The notes: generated by a model not told the origin, from the sequence alone. DNA of 64,000 bases from Andeanibacterium fulvum (GCF_037154085.1 NZ_JBANRM010000002.1:434001-498000); one strand, 5' to 3'; shown: positions 8,369 through 17,924, numbered from the stretch's first letter. Numbers and translations are program-made.

Positions 8369-8953
8369 GTGGTCCGGCTTTCCAAGATCTATACCCGCAC
8401 CGGGGATGACGGGACTTCGGGCCTTGTCGACGGATCGCGCCGGGTAAAGTCCGATCCCCGCTTCGAAGCCATCGGCGCGGTGGACGAGGCGAATTGCGCC
8501 CTCGGCCTGCTGGCAGTGGCTCTGGCGGGCACTCCGCATCTGGCAGGCGTGACCCGCGCGCAGAACGATCTGTTCGATCTGGGGGCGGATCTTGCCACGC
8601 CGTTGGGCGGGATCGGCGGCGAGGATTTCACTCCGTCCGAAATGGTGCTGCGCATCGTGCCCGCGCAGGTCGCGGCGCTGGAAGCGGCAATCGACGTGCT
8701 GAACGAAGGGGTGGGGCCGCTGCGCAGCTTCATTCTGCCCGGCGGCACCGAAGCGGCCGCCCGCGCCCATATTGCCCGCGCCGCCGTGCGCCGGGCGGAA
8801 CGCGCCATGGCCGCTCTGGCTCAGGCCGAGCCGGTGAACCCGGCAGCGCTGCATTACATCAACCGCCTGTCGGACTGGCTGTTCGTCCTCGCCCGCGCGC
8901 TCAATGTCGATGCCGGCGGCGATGTGCTGTGGCAGCCGGGGGCCGGGCGGTAG
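8369..8953 (+). CDS. pduO: PduO-type cob(I)alamin adenosyltransferase
   Basis: This enzyme transfers the adenosyl group of ATP to reduced cob(I)alamin to give coenzyme B12. The 194-residue product has the PduO/MMAB signatures: KIYTRTGDDGTSGL at the N-terminus (ATP loop), AIGAVDEANCALG, RSFILPGGTEAAARAH, and the C-terminal HYINRLSDWLFVLARALN. The start is GTG 8369 with GGGGGC just upstream; homology starts a few residues in. It probably belongs to the gluQ transcription unit and is followed by a 92-bp palindromic element. Confidence 0.93.
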   Translation: MVRLSKIYTRTGDDGTSGLVDGSRRVKSDPRFEAIGAVDEANCALGLLAVALAGTPHLAGVTRAQNDLFDLGADLATPLGGIGGEDFTPSEMVLRIVPAQVAALEAAIDVLNEGVGPLRSFILPGGTEAAARAHIARAAVRRAERAMAALAQAEPVNPAALHYINRLSDWLFVLARALNVDAGGDVLWQPGAGR

Positions 8954-8960
8954 AAACAAC

Positions 8961-9052
8961 ATTCGTCATTGCGAGCGCAGCGACGCAATCCAGGGCCCAG
9001 CGCGTTCCGCCCTGGATTGCCGCGGGACCTGCGGTCCCTCGCAATGACGAAT
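8961..9052. repeat. 92-bp palindromic element with GTCATTGCGAG ends
   Basis: The ends ATTCGTCATTGCGAG and CTCGCAATGACGAAT are exact 15-bp inverted repeats. Internal arms contain GCAATCCAGGG and CCCTGGATTGC around a loop with GCGCGTTCCGC. A second copy with nearly the same loop lies at 35449-35530. It looks like a miniature non-autonomous element, but no target duplication is obvious. Confidence 0.8.
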
Positions 9053-9112
9053 CATGGCGTGGAATCTGCATAATGGCTAAGCTTGTGCCGCAATTGCGAA
9101 GGACTTGAGCAC

Positions 9113-9982
9113 ATGGACATCGTCGGCGTGATCGGGGCGGGCCAGATGGGATCGGGCATCGCCCAGACCGTGGCCCAGCGCGGTATCGAAGTGCTGCTGT
9201 GCGATGTCGATCTGGCGCTGGCCGAAAAGGCCAAGGCGAAGATCGAGAAGACCCTCGCCCGGCTGGTGGAGAAGGAAAAGATCAGCGCTGGCGATGCTTC
9301 CGCCACGCTCGCCCGGATCGTGCCCGTGGCCGATTATGCGCCGATGGCCGGGGCGGGCATCATCATCGAGGCCGCGACCGAGCGCGAGGATATCAAGCGC
9401 GCGATCTTCGCGCATGCAGGCGAAGTGCTGGGCGCAGGTGCGATCCTGGCCAGCAACACCAGTTCCATTCCCATCACTCGCATGGCGGCAGGCACGGTGG
9501 ACCCGGCGCGCTTCATCGGGCTGCACTTCTTCAACCCCGTGCCGCTGATGCAATTGATCGAAGTGATCCCCGGCCTTGCCACCAGCCCCGATACCGTCAC
9601 TCGCACTCGCGCCTTTGCCGAAAGCCTGGGCAAGCAGGTAGTGCTGAGCGGGGACGAGCCGGGCTTCGTCGTCAACCGCATCCTGCTGCCGATGATCAAC
9701 GAGGCATGTTTCGTGCTAGGGCAGGGCACGGCCAATGTCGCCGATATCGACAAGGGCGCGCGGCTGGGCCTCAATCACCCGATGGGCCCGCTCGAACTGG
9801 CGGACTTCATCGGGCTGGATACCTGCCTGGAGATCGTGAAGGTGATCTTCGCCTCCACCGGCGATTCCAAATATCGCCCGGCGCCTCTGCTGGCGAAATA
9901 TGTCGATGCCGGCTGGCTCGGCCGCAAGACCGGGCGCGGCTTCTACGATTATTCGGGCGAGGTGCCGGTACCGGCCGTCTGA
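9113..9982 (+). CDS. 3-hydroxybutyryl-CoA / 3-hydroxyacyl-CoA dehydrogenase
   Basis: This NAD(P)-dependent dehydrogenase interconverts 3-hydroxyacyl-CoA and 3-oxoacyl-CoA in short-chain fatty acid or PHB-type metabolism. The 289-residue product has the Rossmann motif GVIGAGQMGSGIA at residues 5-17, ASNTSSIPIT near 120, the catalytic-histidine block GLHFFNPVPLMQLIEV near 137, and the C-terminal domain signature GFVVNRILLPMINEA and LGLNHPMGPLELADFIGLD. Length equals the single-function Hbd family. The usual companion genes etfAB are not adjacent. ATG 9113 is chosen at the conserved MDIVGVIG start. Confidence 0.92.
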   Translation: MDIVGVIGAGQMGSGIAQTVAQRGIEVLLCDVDLALAEKAKAKIEKTLARLVEKEKISAGDASATLARIVPVADYAPMAGAGIIIEAATEREDIKRAIFAHAGEVLGAGAILASNTSSIPITRMAAGTVDPARFIGLHFFNPVPLMQLIEVIPGLATSPDTVTRTRAFAESLGKQVVLSGDEPGFVVNRILLPMINEACFVLGQGTANVADIDKGARLGLNHPMGPLELADFIGLDTCLEIVKVIFASTGDSKYRPAPLLAKYVDAGWLGRKTGRGFYDYSGEVPVPAV

Positions 9983-10001
9983 GCCGCGATCCGGCGCAGC
10001 C

Positions 10002-10418
10002 TTATTGTGGCAACCGGTCGAGTACCGGCACGCCGTTGACATATTCGATCACTCGGGGGGCAGATTGTGCATTGTCCGCTTCCGGGGGGCTTTCGCCGCC
10101 TGCTTCTTCTTCGGATTGTCCCATAATGTCGGGCGGGGTGGGGTCTGTGCCGCTCGCCGGATCGATCAGTTCCTCGTCTTCCAGATGGTCGACATTATCC
10201 TGCTCCATCTCCGATTCGGAGAGCATTGGCGGCGGCGCGGCCTGGCCGGCATTGGCCGGCTGCGGTTCCGTCTGATCCTGCTGATCTCCGGCAAGGCTCC
10301 CGGTCAGACCTGTGACAAGACCGCCCCTCTCATCGCCCACCAGCAAATAGGCGCTCAGCAGGATGAACGCCACGAAGCCGACCGCGAACCAGCGGTTCTT
10401 GAAGATGAACTGATTCAT
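10002..10418 (-). CDS. Single-pass membrane protein of unknown function
   Basis: The 138-residue product (ATG 10418) begins MNQFIFKNRWFAVGFVAFI and has one transmembrane helix at about 9-28, followed by a long acidic, Pro/Glu/Gln-rich tail (ESEMEQDNVDHLEDEELID) ending in RVIEYVNGVPVLDRLPQ. The tail looks disordered except for the last 15 residues. I do not recognise a family. It lies downstream of nothing co-directional except mutS (50 bp upstream on the minus strand is the mutS stop side), so it may be expressed alone. Confidence 0.6.
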   Translation of the reverse strand: MNQFIFKNRWFAVGFVAFILLSAYLLVGDERGGLVTGLTGSLAGDQQDQTEPQPANAGQAAPPPMLSESEMEQDNVDHLEDEELIDPASGTDPTPPDIMGQSEEEAGGESPPEADNAQSAPRVIEYVNGVPVLDRLPQ

Positions 10419-10467
10419 GGTCCCGTGGGATACGCCCACAGGGTTAATACCGGGTAAGGGCCGCGCT

Positions 10468-13074
10468 TCACCCCTGCGCGGAAAGGCGCTTCAGTTCGTA
10501 GAGCAGGTCCAGCGCCTCGCGCGGGCTCAGTGCGTCGATATCCAGCTCTTCCAGCCGGTCGCGCAAAGTGTCGCGCGCTTCTTCCTCATGCACCTGGGCC
10601 GCGGCGAACAGCGGCAGGTCGCCCAGCCCGGCGGCGAGCCCGCCCGTCTGCGCGCGGCCCTGTTCAAGCTTGTCGAGCACCTGCCTTGCGCGCTTCACCA
10701 CGAGGTCCGGAACGCCTGCCAGCCGGGCGACGGCCAGGCCGTAGGAGCGGTCTGCCGGGCCAGTGCTCAATTCGTGCAGCAGCACCAGATCGCCCTTCCA
10801 TTCGCGCGCGCGGACATGGTGGAGCGACAGGGCTTCGCAGGTTTCGGCAAGGCGGGCCAGTTCGTGATAATGGGTGGCGAACAGGCAGCGGCAGCGGTTC
10901 TTTTCATGCACCGCTTCCACCACGGCCCATGCCAGCGCCAGCCCGTCATAAGTGGAAGTGCCGCGCCCGACCTCGTCGAGGATCACGAAGCTGCGCTCGC
11001 TCGCCTGGGCAAGGATCGCGGCGGTCTCCACCATCTCGACCATGAAGGTCGAACGCCCGCGCGCCAGATTGTCGGATGCGCCCACGCGGCTGAACAGCCG
11101 GTCCACCAGCCCGACCCGCGCGGCTTCGGCGGGGACATAGCCGCCTGCCTGCGCCAGCAGCACGATCAGCGCGTTCTGGCGCAGGAAAGTCGACTTGCCG
11201 CCCATGTTCGGCCCGCCGATCAGCCACAGCCGGTCGACAGGCGAAAGGATGCAGTCATTGGCGACGAAACGCTCGCCCGAGGATGCCAGTGCCTGCTCCA
11301 CCACCGGATGGCGCCCGCCTTTGATGTCGAGCGAAAGGCCTTCGGAAATCTCCGGGCGGCACCAATTGCCCTCGGCGGCACGCTCGGCCTGCCCGGCGGC
11401 CACGTCGATGCGGGCAAGGGCGGCGGCAGTGCTGGCGATCTGCTCGCGCGCGGCCGCCACGGCGGCGGTCAGTTCCTCGAAATGCGCCTCTTCCGCCGCC
11501 AGCGCATGGCCGCCCGCTTCCGCGATGCGGCTGGCTTCCTCATGCAGCTGCAGCGAATTGAAGCGCACCGCATTGGCCATGGTCTGGCGGTGAGTGAAGC
11601 CGCTATCGGGAGCCATGAGCTTGTCGCCATAGCGGGCGGGCACTTCGATGAAATAGCCCAGCACGCCATTGTGGCGGATCTTCAGGGCGGAAATCCCTGT
11701 ATCGTCGCGATAGCGGGCCTCCATCGCGGCGATGGCGCGGCGGGCATTGCCCGATACGGCGCGCAATTCGTCCAGCGCATGGTCGTAACCCTCGGCGATG
11801 AAGCCGCCCTGGCTGCGTTCCGTGGGAGGGGAGGGAACGAGCGCGCGGCCGAGCAGATCGGTCAGCGCGCCATGGCCGCCCAGCTTGGGCAGCAGTGCGT
11901 CGAGCAACTCTGGCCTGCCATTGCGGCGCTGCAGATGCTCGCCGATGTTGCGCGCCTCGTTCAGCCCGTCGCGGATCTGGCCGAGATCGCGCGGGGAACC
12001 GCGCCCGGCCACGATCCGGCCCAGCGCGCGGCCGATATCGGGCGCACCGCGCAGCACTTCGCGCAGGTCGGCACGCAGCAGCGGGTCTTCATGGAAATAT
12101 TGCACCAGCGCCAGCCGGGCGGTGATGGCATCGGCATCGGTCAGCGGAGCGGAAAGATCGTCTGCCAGCTGGCGTGCGCCCGCGCCGGTCACGCAGCGAT
12201 CCACTGCCGCGATCAGGCTTCCGGCCCGGCCGCCCTGCTGGCTGGATAGGATTTCGAGGCTGTTCCTCGTCGCCTCGTCCATCGCCAGCCGTTCCTCGCC
12301 CGCGCGGGCTTCCGGCGGGAGGAGGAAGGGCAGCTTGCCGCGCCCGACATGCTCCAGATAGGAGACGAGCCCGCCCGCTGCCGCCAGCATGGCGCGGGTG
12401 AAACTACCGAAGGCGTCCAGCGTGGCGACTTCGTGCAGGCGTTTCAGCCGTGCCTCGCCCTCATCGCTGGCGAAAGTGGTGCGCGGGCGGGGGATACCGT
12501 CGAAGGGCGCCTCGTCCCAGCCTTCGGGGACGATCAGCTCGCTCGCGCCGATCCGGGCAAGGGCGGCGCCCATGCGTTCGGGTGCGCATTCTTCCAGTTC
12601 CATCCGCCCGGTGGAAATATCGCAAGCGGCAATGCCGATCGTACCGCGCAAATCGCACACGGCGGCCAGCATATTGGCGCGGCGCGGTTCGAGCAGCGCT
12701 TCCTCGGTCAGGGTGCCCGCCGTGACGAAGCGCACAATGTCGCGTTTGACCAGCGCCTTGTAGCCGCCGCGCGCCTTGGCTTCCTCCGGGGTTTCGACCT
12801 GTTCGGCAATCGCCACCCGGCAGCCAGCCTTGATCAGCCGGGCGAGATAGCCTTCCGCCGCATGGACCGGCACGCCGCACATCGGCACGGGCGTGCCGCC
12901 ATGTTCGCCCCGGCTGGTCAGCGCGATATCCAGCACCTGGCTGGCGGTGCGGGCATCCTCGAAGAACAGCTCGAAGAAGTCGCCCATGCGGTAGAACAGC
13001 AGGCAATCGCCGGCCTCCGCCTTGAGCGCGAAATACTGCTCCATCATCGGGGTTGCGGAACCGGACATGCTCAT
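10468..13074 (-). CDS. mutS: DNA mismatch repair protein MutS
   Basis: MutS recognises base mismatches and small loops and recruits MutL. The 868-residue protein has the N-terminal mismatch domain with FYRMGDFFELFFEDA near residue 27, the connector, lever and clamp regions, then the ATPase: Walker A GGPNMGGKSTFLRQ near 620, STFMVEM, and LDEVGRGTSTYDGLALAWAV, and ends with FATHYHELARLAE and a helix-turn-helix tail. Length is normal for MutS1. It is divergent from maeB, with about 108 bp between starts. An alternative ATG lies two codons in. Confidence 0.97.
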   Translation of the reverse strand: MSMSGSATPMMEQYFALKAEAGDCLLFYRMGDFFELFFEDARTASQVLDIALTSRGEHGGTPVPMCGVPVHAAEGYLARLIKAGCRVAIAEQVETPEEAKARGGYKALVKRDIVRFVTAGTLTEEALLEPRRANMLAAVCDLRGTIGIAACDISTGRMELEECAPERMGAALARIGASELIVPEGWDEAPFDGIPRPRTTFASDEGEARLKRLHEVATLDAFGSFTRAMLAAAGGLVSYLEHVGRGKLPFLLPPEARAGEERLAMDEATRNSLEILSSQQGGRAGSLIAAVDRCVTGAGARQLADDLSAPLTDADAITARLALVQYFHEDPLLRADLREVLRGAPDIGRALGRIVAGRGSPRDLGQIRDGLNEARNIGEHLQRRNGRPELLDALLPKLGGHGALTDLLGRALVPSPPTERSQGGFIAEGYDHALDELRAVSGNARRAIAAMEARYRDDTGISALKIRHNGVLGYFIEVPARYGDKLMAPDSGFTHRQTMANAVRFNSLQLHEEASRIAEAGGHALAAEEAHFEELTAAVAAAREQIASTAAALARIDVAAGQAERAAEGNWCRPEISEGLSLDIKGGRHPVVEQALASSGERFVANDCILSPVDRLWLIGGPNMGGKSTFLRQNALIVLLAQAGGYVPAEAARVGLVDRLFSRVGASDNLARGRSTFMVEMVETAAILAQASERSFVILDEVGRGTSTYDGLALAWAVVEAVHEKNRCRCLFATHYHELARLAETCEALSLHHVRAREWKGDLVLLHELSTGPADRSYGLAVARLAGVPDLVVKRARQVLDKLEQGRAQTGGLAAGLGDLPLFAAAQVHEEEARDTLRDRLEELDIDALSPREALDLLYELKRLSAQG

Positions 13075-13181
13075 CGGGGGTTAGACGGCAAAACCGCGAT
13101 TCGGGAGGGCGAAAACCAAGCTTTCCCCTATCGCGTCGCGCTTCGGCGGGTTACTGCGGATTTGCACACAGGGAGGAATTC

Positions 13182-15446
13182 TTGGCCGACGACGAAAATC
13201 CGCGTTTCACCACCCGCGAGGCGCTTTTCTACCACGAGACCATCCGCCCCGGTAAGATCGAGATCATCCCGTCTAAGCCGGTGGCAACCCAGCGCGATCT
13301 TTCGCTCGCCTATTCGCCCGGCGTGGCGGCTCCGGTGGAAGCGATCGCCGCGGATCCGGCCAAGGCTGCAGACTATACCGCGCGCAGCAATCTGGTTGCC
13401 GTCATCACCAATGGCACGGCCATTCTGGGCATGGGCAATCTGGGCGCGCTGGCGGCCAAGCCGGTGATGGAAGGCAAGGCGGTACTGTTCAAGCGCTTCG
13501 CCGATGTCGATGCGATGGATATCGAACTCGCCACGGAAGACCCGGACGCCTTCGTCAATGCCGTGGCCCTGATGGAGCCGACCTTCGGCGGCATCAACCT
13601 TGAGGACATCAAGGCCCCCGAATGCTTCATCATCGAGCAGGCCCTGCGCGAGCGGATGAAGATTCCCGTGATGCATGACGATCAGCACGGCACCGCGATC
13701 ATTACCGCGGCCGGCCTGATCAATGCCTGCCACCTCACCGGGCGCGCCATGAAGGACGTGAAGGTGGTGGTGAACGGCGCGGGCGCGGCGGCCATTGCCT
13801 GTACCGCGTTGATCAAGGCCATGGGCGTGCGATCCGACAACGTCACCATGTGCGACCGCAGCGGCGTGATCTATCGCGGCCGGACCAACAGCATGGACCA
13901 GTGGAAGAGCGCGCATGCGGTGGAAACCGCCGCGCGCACGCTGGAAGAGGCGCTGGACGGGGCCGACGTGTTCCTGGGCCTGTCTGCAGCCGGCGCACTG
14001 AAGCCGGAATGGGTGAAGAAGATGGCCCCGCAGCCGATCATCTTCGCCATGGCCAATCCGGACCCGGAAATCACCCCGCCCGATGCCAAGGCCGTGCGCC
14101 CCGATGCGATCATCGCCACCGGCCGCAGCGACTATCCCAATCAGGTGAACAATGTTCTGGGCTTCCCCTTCATCTTCCGCGGCGCGCTGGATGTGCGGGC
14201 CACCGCGATCAATGAAGAAATGAAGATCGCCGCCGCCGAAGCCATCGCCTCGCTGGCGCGCGAAAGCGTGCCGGAAGAAGTGGCGGTCGCCTATGGCAAG
14301 AACCAGAGCTTCGGCACCGAATATATCATTCCCGCCCCCTTCGATCCGCGCCTGATGGAGCGGGTTTCCGCTGCCGTCGCCAAGGCGGCGATGGATACGG
14401 GCGTGGCCACGAAGCCCATCGAGGATTTCGAGGCCTATCGCCTCAGCCTCAAGGCCCGGCTCAACCCCACCACCTCGGTGCTGACCCAGGTCTATGCCGA
14501 TGCGCAAAGCGATCCCAAGCGAGTGGTGTTTGCGGAGGCGGAAGAGGAAGTGACCCTGCGCGCCGCGATCCAGTTCAAGGATTTCGGCTATGGCGTGCCG
14601 GTGCTGGTCGGCCGCACCCAGGCGGTGCGCGACAAGCTGGTGGAACTGGGCGTGAGCGATCCCGACTCGTTCGAGATCCAGAACTCGGCAGTGTCCGAAT
14701 ATGTGCCGGCGATGGTCGAGTTCCTCTACAACCGGCTGCAACGCCGGGGCTTCACCGAACGCGACGTGCGCCGCATGGTGAACCAGGAACGCAATGTCTT
14801 CGCCTCGCTGCTGGTCGCGCTCGGCCATGGCGATGCGATGATCTCCGGCACTACCCGGCCCTTTGCCCAGACCATGCGCGAAGTGCGCCATGTGCTCGAT
14901 CCCAAGCCGGGGGCCATCCCCTTCGGCATGCACATGATGATCGGCAAGAACTACACCGCCTTCCTGGCGGATACGACGATCAACGAGAGGCCCAGCGCCG
15001 AGGAACTCGCCCAGATCGCCTGCGGTGCGGCGCAGGTCGCCAAGCGGCTGGGGCATGAACCGCGCGTGGCCTTCCTGTCCTATTCCACTTTCGGCAACCC
15101 GCCGGGCAAGTGGCTGATGAACATCCGCGACGCGGTGCACATCCTGGACGAACAGGGCGTGGACTTCGAATATGAAGGCGAAATGGCGCCTGATGCAGCG
15201 CTCAACCCCACGGTGATGAAGCTCTATCCCTTCAGCCGCCTGTCGGCTCCGGCGAATGTGCTCATCATGCCGGGCCTGCAATCGGCGAATCTGTCGGCCA
15301 AGCTGCTGCGTGAACTGGGCGGCAATGCCACGATCGGGCCGATGCTGATCGGGATGGAAAAGCCGGTGCAGATCGCCCCGATGACGGCGATCGCGCCCGA
15401 TCTGCTGACGCTGGCCGTGCTGGCCGCCGCCGGGGTTGTCGGGTAA
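13182..15446 (+). CDS. maeB: NADP-dependent malic enzyme with phosphotransacetylase-like domain
   Basis: MaeB decarboxylates malate to pyruvate with NADP reduction. The 754-residue protein has a malic enzyme half (SLAYSPGVAAPVEAI, HDDQHGTAIITAAGL, VVNGAGAAAIAC, ANPDPEITP) and, from about residue 430, a C-terminal phosphotransacetylase-like domain (VFAEAEEEVTLRAA, PDAALNPTV) thought to sense acetyl-CoA. I place the start at TTG 13182 because GGAGG lies 6 nt upstream and the family N-terminus begins there; upstream in-frame codons overlap the mutS promoter side. The product should be cytoplasmic. Confidence 0.94.
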   Translation: MADDENPRFTTREALFYHETIRPGKIEIIPSKPVATQRDLSLAYSPGVAAPVEAIAADPAKAADYTARSNLVAVITNGTAILGMGNLGALAAKPVMEGKAVLFKRFADVDAMDIELATEDPDAFVNAVALMEPTFGGINLEDIKAPECFIIEQALRERMKIPVMHDDQHGTAIITAAGLINACHLTGRAMKDVKVVVNGAGAAAIACTALIKAMGVRSDNVTMCDRSGVIYRGRTNSMDQWKSAHAVETAARTLEEALDGADVFLGLSAAGALKPEWVKKMAPQPIIFAMANPDPEITPPDAKAVRPDAIIATGRSDYPNQVNNVLGFPFIFRGALDVRATAINEEMKIAAAEAIASLARESVPEEVAVAYGKNQSFGTEYIIPAPFDPRLMERVSAAVAKAAMDTGVATKPIEDFEAYRLSLKARLNPTTSVLTQVYADAQSDPKRVVFAEAEEEVTLRAAIQFKDFGYGVPVLVGRTQAVRDKLVELGVSDPDSFEIQNSAVSEYVPAMVEFLYNRLQRRGFTERDVRRMVNQERNVFASLLVALGHGDAMISGTTRPFAQTMREVRHVLDPKPGAIPFGMHMMIGKNYTAFLADTTINERPSAEELAQIACGAAQVAKRLGHEPRVAFLSYSTFGNPPGKWLMNIRDAVHILDEQGVDFEYEGEMAPDAALNPTVMKLYPFSRLSAPANVLIMPGLQSANLSAKLLRELGGNATIGPMLIGMEKPVQIAPMTAIAPDLLTLAVLAAAGVVG

Positions 15447-15467
15447 TCCGGCAACCCCGCGAGGGGC

Positions 15468-16232
15468 TCAGGTCAGGGCGTTGTAGACGCCATAGGCGCT
15501 GGTCAGGGTCAGCACGGTGCCGGCCAGGATCAGCATGACCTTGGTGGAGAAATGCTTGGCGGCATAGGCGCCGAAGGGCGCCGCCGCCACGCCGCCGATC
15601 AGGAAGCCCAGCGTTGCCCCGGCAAGGTCCGCCACGCCCAATTGCGAGATGAAGGTGGCCGAGATGGTGAGGGTGAGGAAGAATTCCACCGCGTTCACCG
15701 TGCCGATCACCTTGCGCGGTTCCGCGCCCTGCACCAGCAGGTTGGACGTCACGACCGGCCCCCAGCCGCCGCCGCCCGCCGCGTCGAGGAAGCCGCCGAC
15801 AAGGCCCAGCGGCTCGACATGCTTGGGCTTGCGCGGCTTGGGCGGGTAAAGAATGCCGCGCACCAGCAGATAGACGCCCACCAGCGTAAGATAGCCAAGC
15901 ACATAGGGCTTGATGACGTCGCCATCGATCGAGGTGAGCAAATAGGCCCCCCCGATGCCGCCGATCATGCCGGGAATCAGCAGGCGGAAGAACAGCGCCT
16001 TCTCGATATTGCCGTGCAGCAGGTGGCTGATCGCGGAAGTGGCCGTGGTGAAGCATTCCACCACATGCACCCGCTGCGAGGCGAGGGCGGGCGGAACGCC
16101 CAGTACGCCCACCATCAGCATGTTCGCCAGCACGCCGAAGGCCATGCCCAGCGCTCCGTCCACCAGCTGCGCCGCAAAGCCGACCGCGATGAACGGCAGA
16201 AGCGCGCCGATGTCGAAACTCGAAAAGTCCAT
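15468..16232 (-). CDS. TSUP/TauE-family membrane transporter
   Basis: The 254-residue protein has about eight hydrophobic segments with the family's internal duplication: PFIAVGFAAQLVDGALGMAFGV near the N-terminus, and LDAAGGGGWGPVVTSNLLVQG plus GTVNAVEFFLTLTISATFIS in the second half. TSUP members move sulfite, sulfoacetate or other organosulfur anions out of the cell; the substrate here is unknown. A conserved glycine-rich loop (AAGGGGWGP) is intact. It converges on maeB, 21 bp apart. Confidence 0.88.
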   Translation of the reverse strand: MDFSSFDIGALLPFIAVGFAAQLVDGALGMAFGVLANMLMVGVLGVPPALASQRVHVVECFTTATSAISHLLHGNIEKALFFRLLIPGMIGGIGGAYLLTSIDGDVIKPYVLGYLTLVGVYLLVRGILYPPKPRKPKHVEPLGLVGGFLDAAGGGGWGPVVTSNLLVQGAEPRKVIGTVNAVEFFLTLTISATFISQLGVADLAGATLGFLIGGVAAAPFGAYAAKHFSTKVMLILAGTVLTLTSAYGVYNALT

Positions 16233-16325
16233 GGCGCCTGTCGTTCCTGTTGCCCCGGGGCCAGATGCAGTGGGCGCGCGCGACAGGAAAGATAGAAATT
16301 CTAAAGGGCCATGTGCCCCCTGGGG

Positions 16326-17042
16326 TCACTTCCGGCGATAGCGGAAATACCAGACCTCGTGGCCGTAGACGGTGCGCGCCTTGTGCTCATAACGCGTCTC
16401 GCACCAGCCGGAGGGGCGATTCTGCCAGCTCTTCGGGCCTTCGGCCAGCCACTCGAACTGATCGGTGTGACGCTGCATCACCATCAGGGCGTGACGCAGA
16501 TAGATCGCGTGATCGGTGCCGAAGCGGAACTCGCCGCCCGGCTTCAGCTTGGCCGCGAACATGTTCACAGGGCCATCGTTCATCATCCGGCGCTTGGCGT
16601 GGCGGGCCTTGGGCCAAGGATCGGGATGGAGCAGATAGATGAAGGACAGCGCGCCGTCCGGAATGCGGGACAGCACTTCCAGCGCGTCGCCATGATGGAT
16701 GCGCACATTCTTGATCGGGGGATGCTTGCCGCCATCGCCATCGAGATGAGTCAGCGCCTGCGCCACGCCGTTGAGGAAGGGCTCCGCGCCGATGAAGCCG
16801 TGATCGGGCAGCAGGTCGGCACGATAGGCCATGTGCTCGCCCCCGCCGAAGCCGATCTCGAAATGCATGGGGCAATCCTGACCGAACAGAACTTGCGCCG
16901 TAACCGGGCCTTCCTCCGGCACCGCGATCTGCGGCAGCAGTTTGTCGACCAGTTCCTGCTGCCCCGCGCGCAGGGGCTTGCCCTTGGCGCGGCCATAGAG
17001 CCGGTTGAGCGTGGTCGGATCGCCGGATTTATACGCTGTCAT
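16326..17042 (-). CDS. trmB: tRNA (guanine-N7-)-methyltransferase
   Basis: TrmB methylates G46 in the tRNA variable loop using SAM. The 238-residue product contains the SAM motif FEIGFGGGEHM near residue 60, NVRIHHGDALEVLSRIPDGAL, and the family signature HPDPWPKARHAKRRMM near 155. Length fits alphaproteobacterial TrmB. It lies just downstream of ctrA, separated by a terminator hairpin, so it probably has its own promoter. Confidence 0.94.
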   Translation of the reverse strand: MTAYKSGDPTTLNRLYGRAKGKPLRAGQQELVDKLLPQIAVPEEGPVTAQVLFGQDCPMHFEIGFGGGEHMAYRADLLPDHGFIGAEPFLNGVAQALTHLDGDGGKHPPIKNVRIHHGDALEVLSRIPDGALSFIYLLHPDPWPKARHAKRRMMNDGPVNMFAAKLKPGGEFRFGTDHAIYLRHALMVMQRHTDQFEWLAEGPKSWQNRPSGWCETRYEHKARTVYGHEVWYFRYRRK

Positions 17043-17061
17043 GGGGCAGTGCCCCTAAACG

Positions 17062-17093
17062 AAAACCGCCCCGGAGCAAGGCCTCGGGGCGGT
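17062..17093 (-). terminator. Terminator downstream of ctrA
   Basis: On the minus strand ACCGCCCCG pairs with CGGGGCGGT over an 11-base loop, followed by TTTTCG. It lies between the ctrA stop and the trmB start. Confidence 0.8.
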
Positions 17094-17118
17094 GTTCAAA
17101 TCCGTATCGGGGGTGGGC

Positions 17119-17814
17119 TCAGGCCGCTTCCGCCTCTTCGCCCGGATCGCGCAGCACGTAGCCGCGGCCCCAGACGGTTTCGATGTAGTTCTCGCCGCTG
17201 CAGGCATGAGAGAGCTTCTTGCGCAGCTTGCAGATGAACACGTCGATGATCTTGAGTTCCGGCTCGTCCATCCCGCCATAAAGGTGGTTGAGGAACATTT
17301 CCTTGGTGAGCGTGGTGCCCTTGCGGAGCGAAAGCAGCTCCAGCATCGCATATTCCTTGCCGGTCAGATGTACGCGGGCACCATCGACTTCCACGGTCTT
17401 GGCGTCGAGGTTCACCGCCAGCTTGCCGGTGCGGATGATGGACTGGGAATGGCCCTTGGAACGGCGCACCACGGCATGGATGCGGGCGACCAGTTCTTCG
17501 CGGTGGAAGGGCTTGGTCACGTAATCGTCGGCGCCGAAGCCGAAGCTGCGGATCTTGGAATCCATTTCGGAAATGCCCGAGAGGATCAGGACCGGCGTCT
17601 GCACCTTGGCGACGCGGACCTTCTTGAGCACATCGTAACCGTGCATGTCAGGCAGGTTCAGGTCCAGCAGGATGATGTCGTAATCATACAGCTTGGCGAG
17701 ATCCAAACCCTCTTCGCCCAGATCGGTCGAATAGACGTTGAAACCCTCGGTCGTGAGCATCAGCTCGATCGCCTTGGCAGTCGTCGGCTCGTCTTCGATC
17801 AACAGCACACGCAT
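17119..17814 (-). CDS. ctrA: Cell-cycle response regulator CtrA
   Basis: CtrA is the essential master regulator of cell cycle, motility and polar development in alphaproteobacteria; it is an OmpR-type response regulator. The 231-residue product has receiver residues E8/D9, phospho-acceptor D51 in LLDLNLPDMHGYDVL, and K101 in DDYVTKPFHREEL, followed by a winged-helix domain (LTGKEYAMLELLSLRKG, FICKLRKKLSHA, ETVWGRGYVL). It ends in ...EEAEAA; a terminal Ala-Ala is the ClpXP degradation signal of Caulobacter CtrA, so regulated proteolysis is plausible. A near-consensus CtrA box upstream suggests autoregulation. No cckA or chpT is in view. Confidence 0.96.
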   Translation of the reverse strand: MRVLLIEDEPTTAKAIELMLTTEGFNVYSTDLGEEGLDLAKLYDYDIILLDLNLPDMHGYDVLKKVRVAKVQTPVLILSGISEMDSKIRSFGFGADDYVTKPFHREELVARIHAVVRRSKGHSQSIIRTGKLAVNLDAKTVEVDGARVHLTGKEYAMLELLSLRKGTTLTKEMFLNHLYGGMDEPELKIIDVFICKLRKKLSHACSGENYIETVWGRGYVLRDPGEEAEAA

Positions 17815-17909
17815 GGGAGCCCCCTTTTCGTCGCCCCGATTAGCACTCGGTAACCGCCCGCAGTGGCGAGTTGCCAGTTATTAACCACGCAAGGTCTCAA
17901 TGAAAAAGG

Positions 17910-17924
17910 TTAATTTATCGTAAA
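17910..17924 (-). promoter_or_regulatory. CtrA-box-like site upstream of ctrA
   Basis: Reads TTAA, seven bases, TAAA; the CtrA consensus is TTAA-N7-TTAA, so one base differs. It lies about 96 bp before the ctrA start. A second TTAAC sits near 17880. This would fit autoregulation. Confidence 0.5.
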
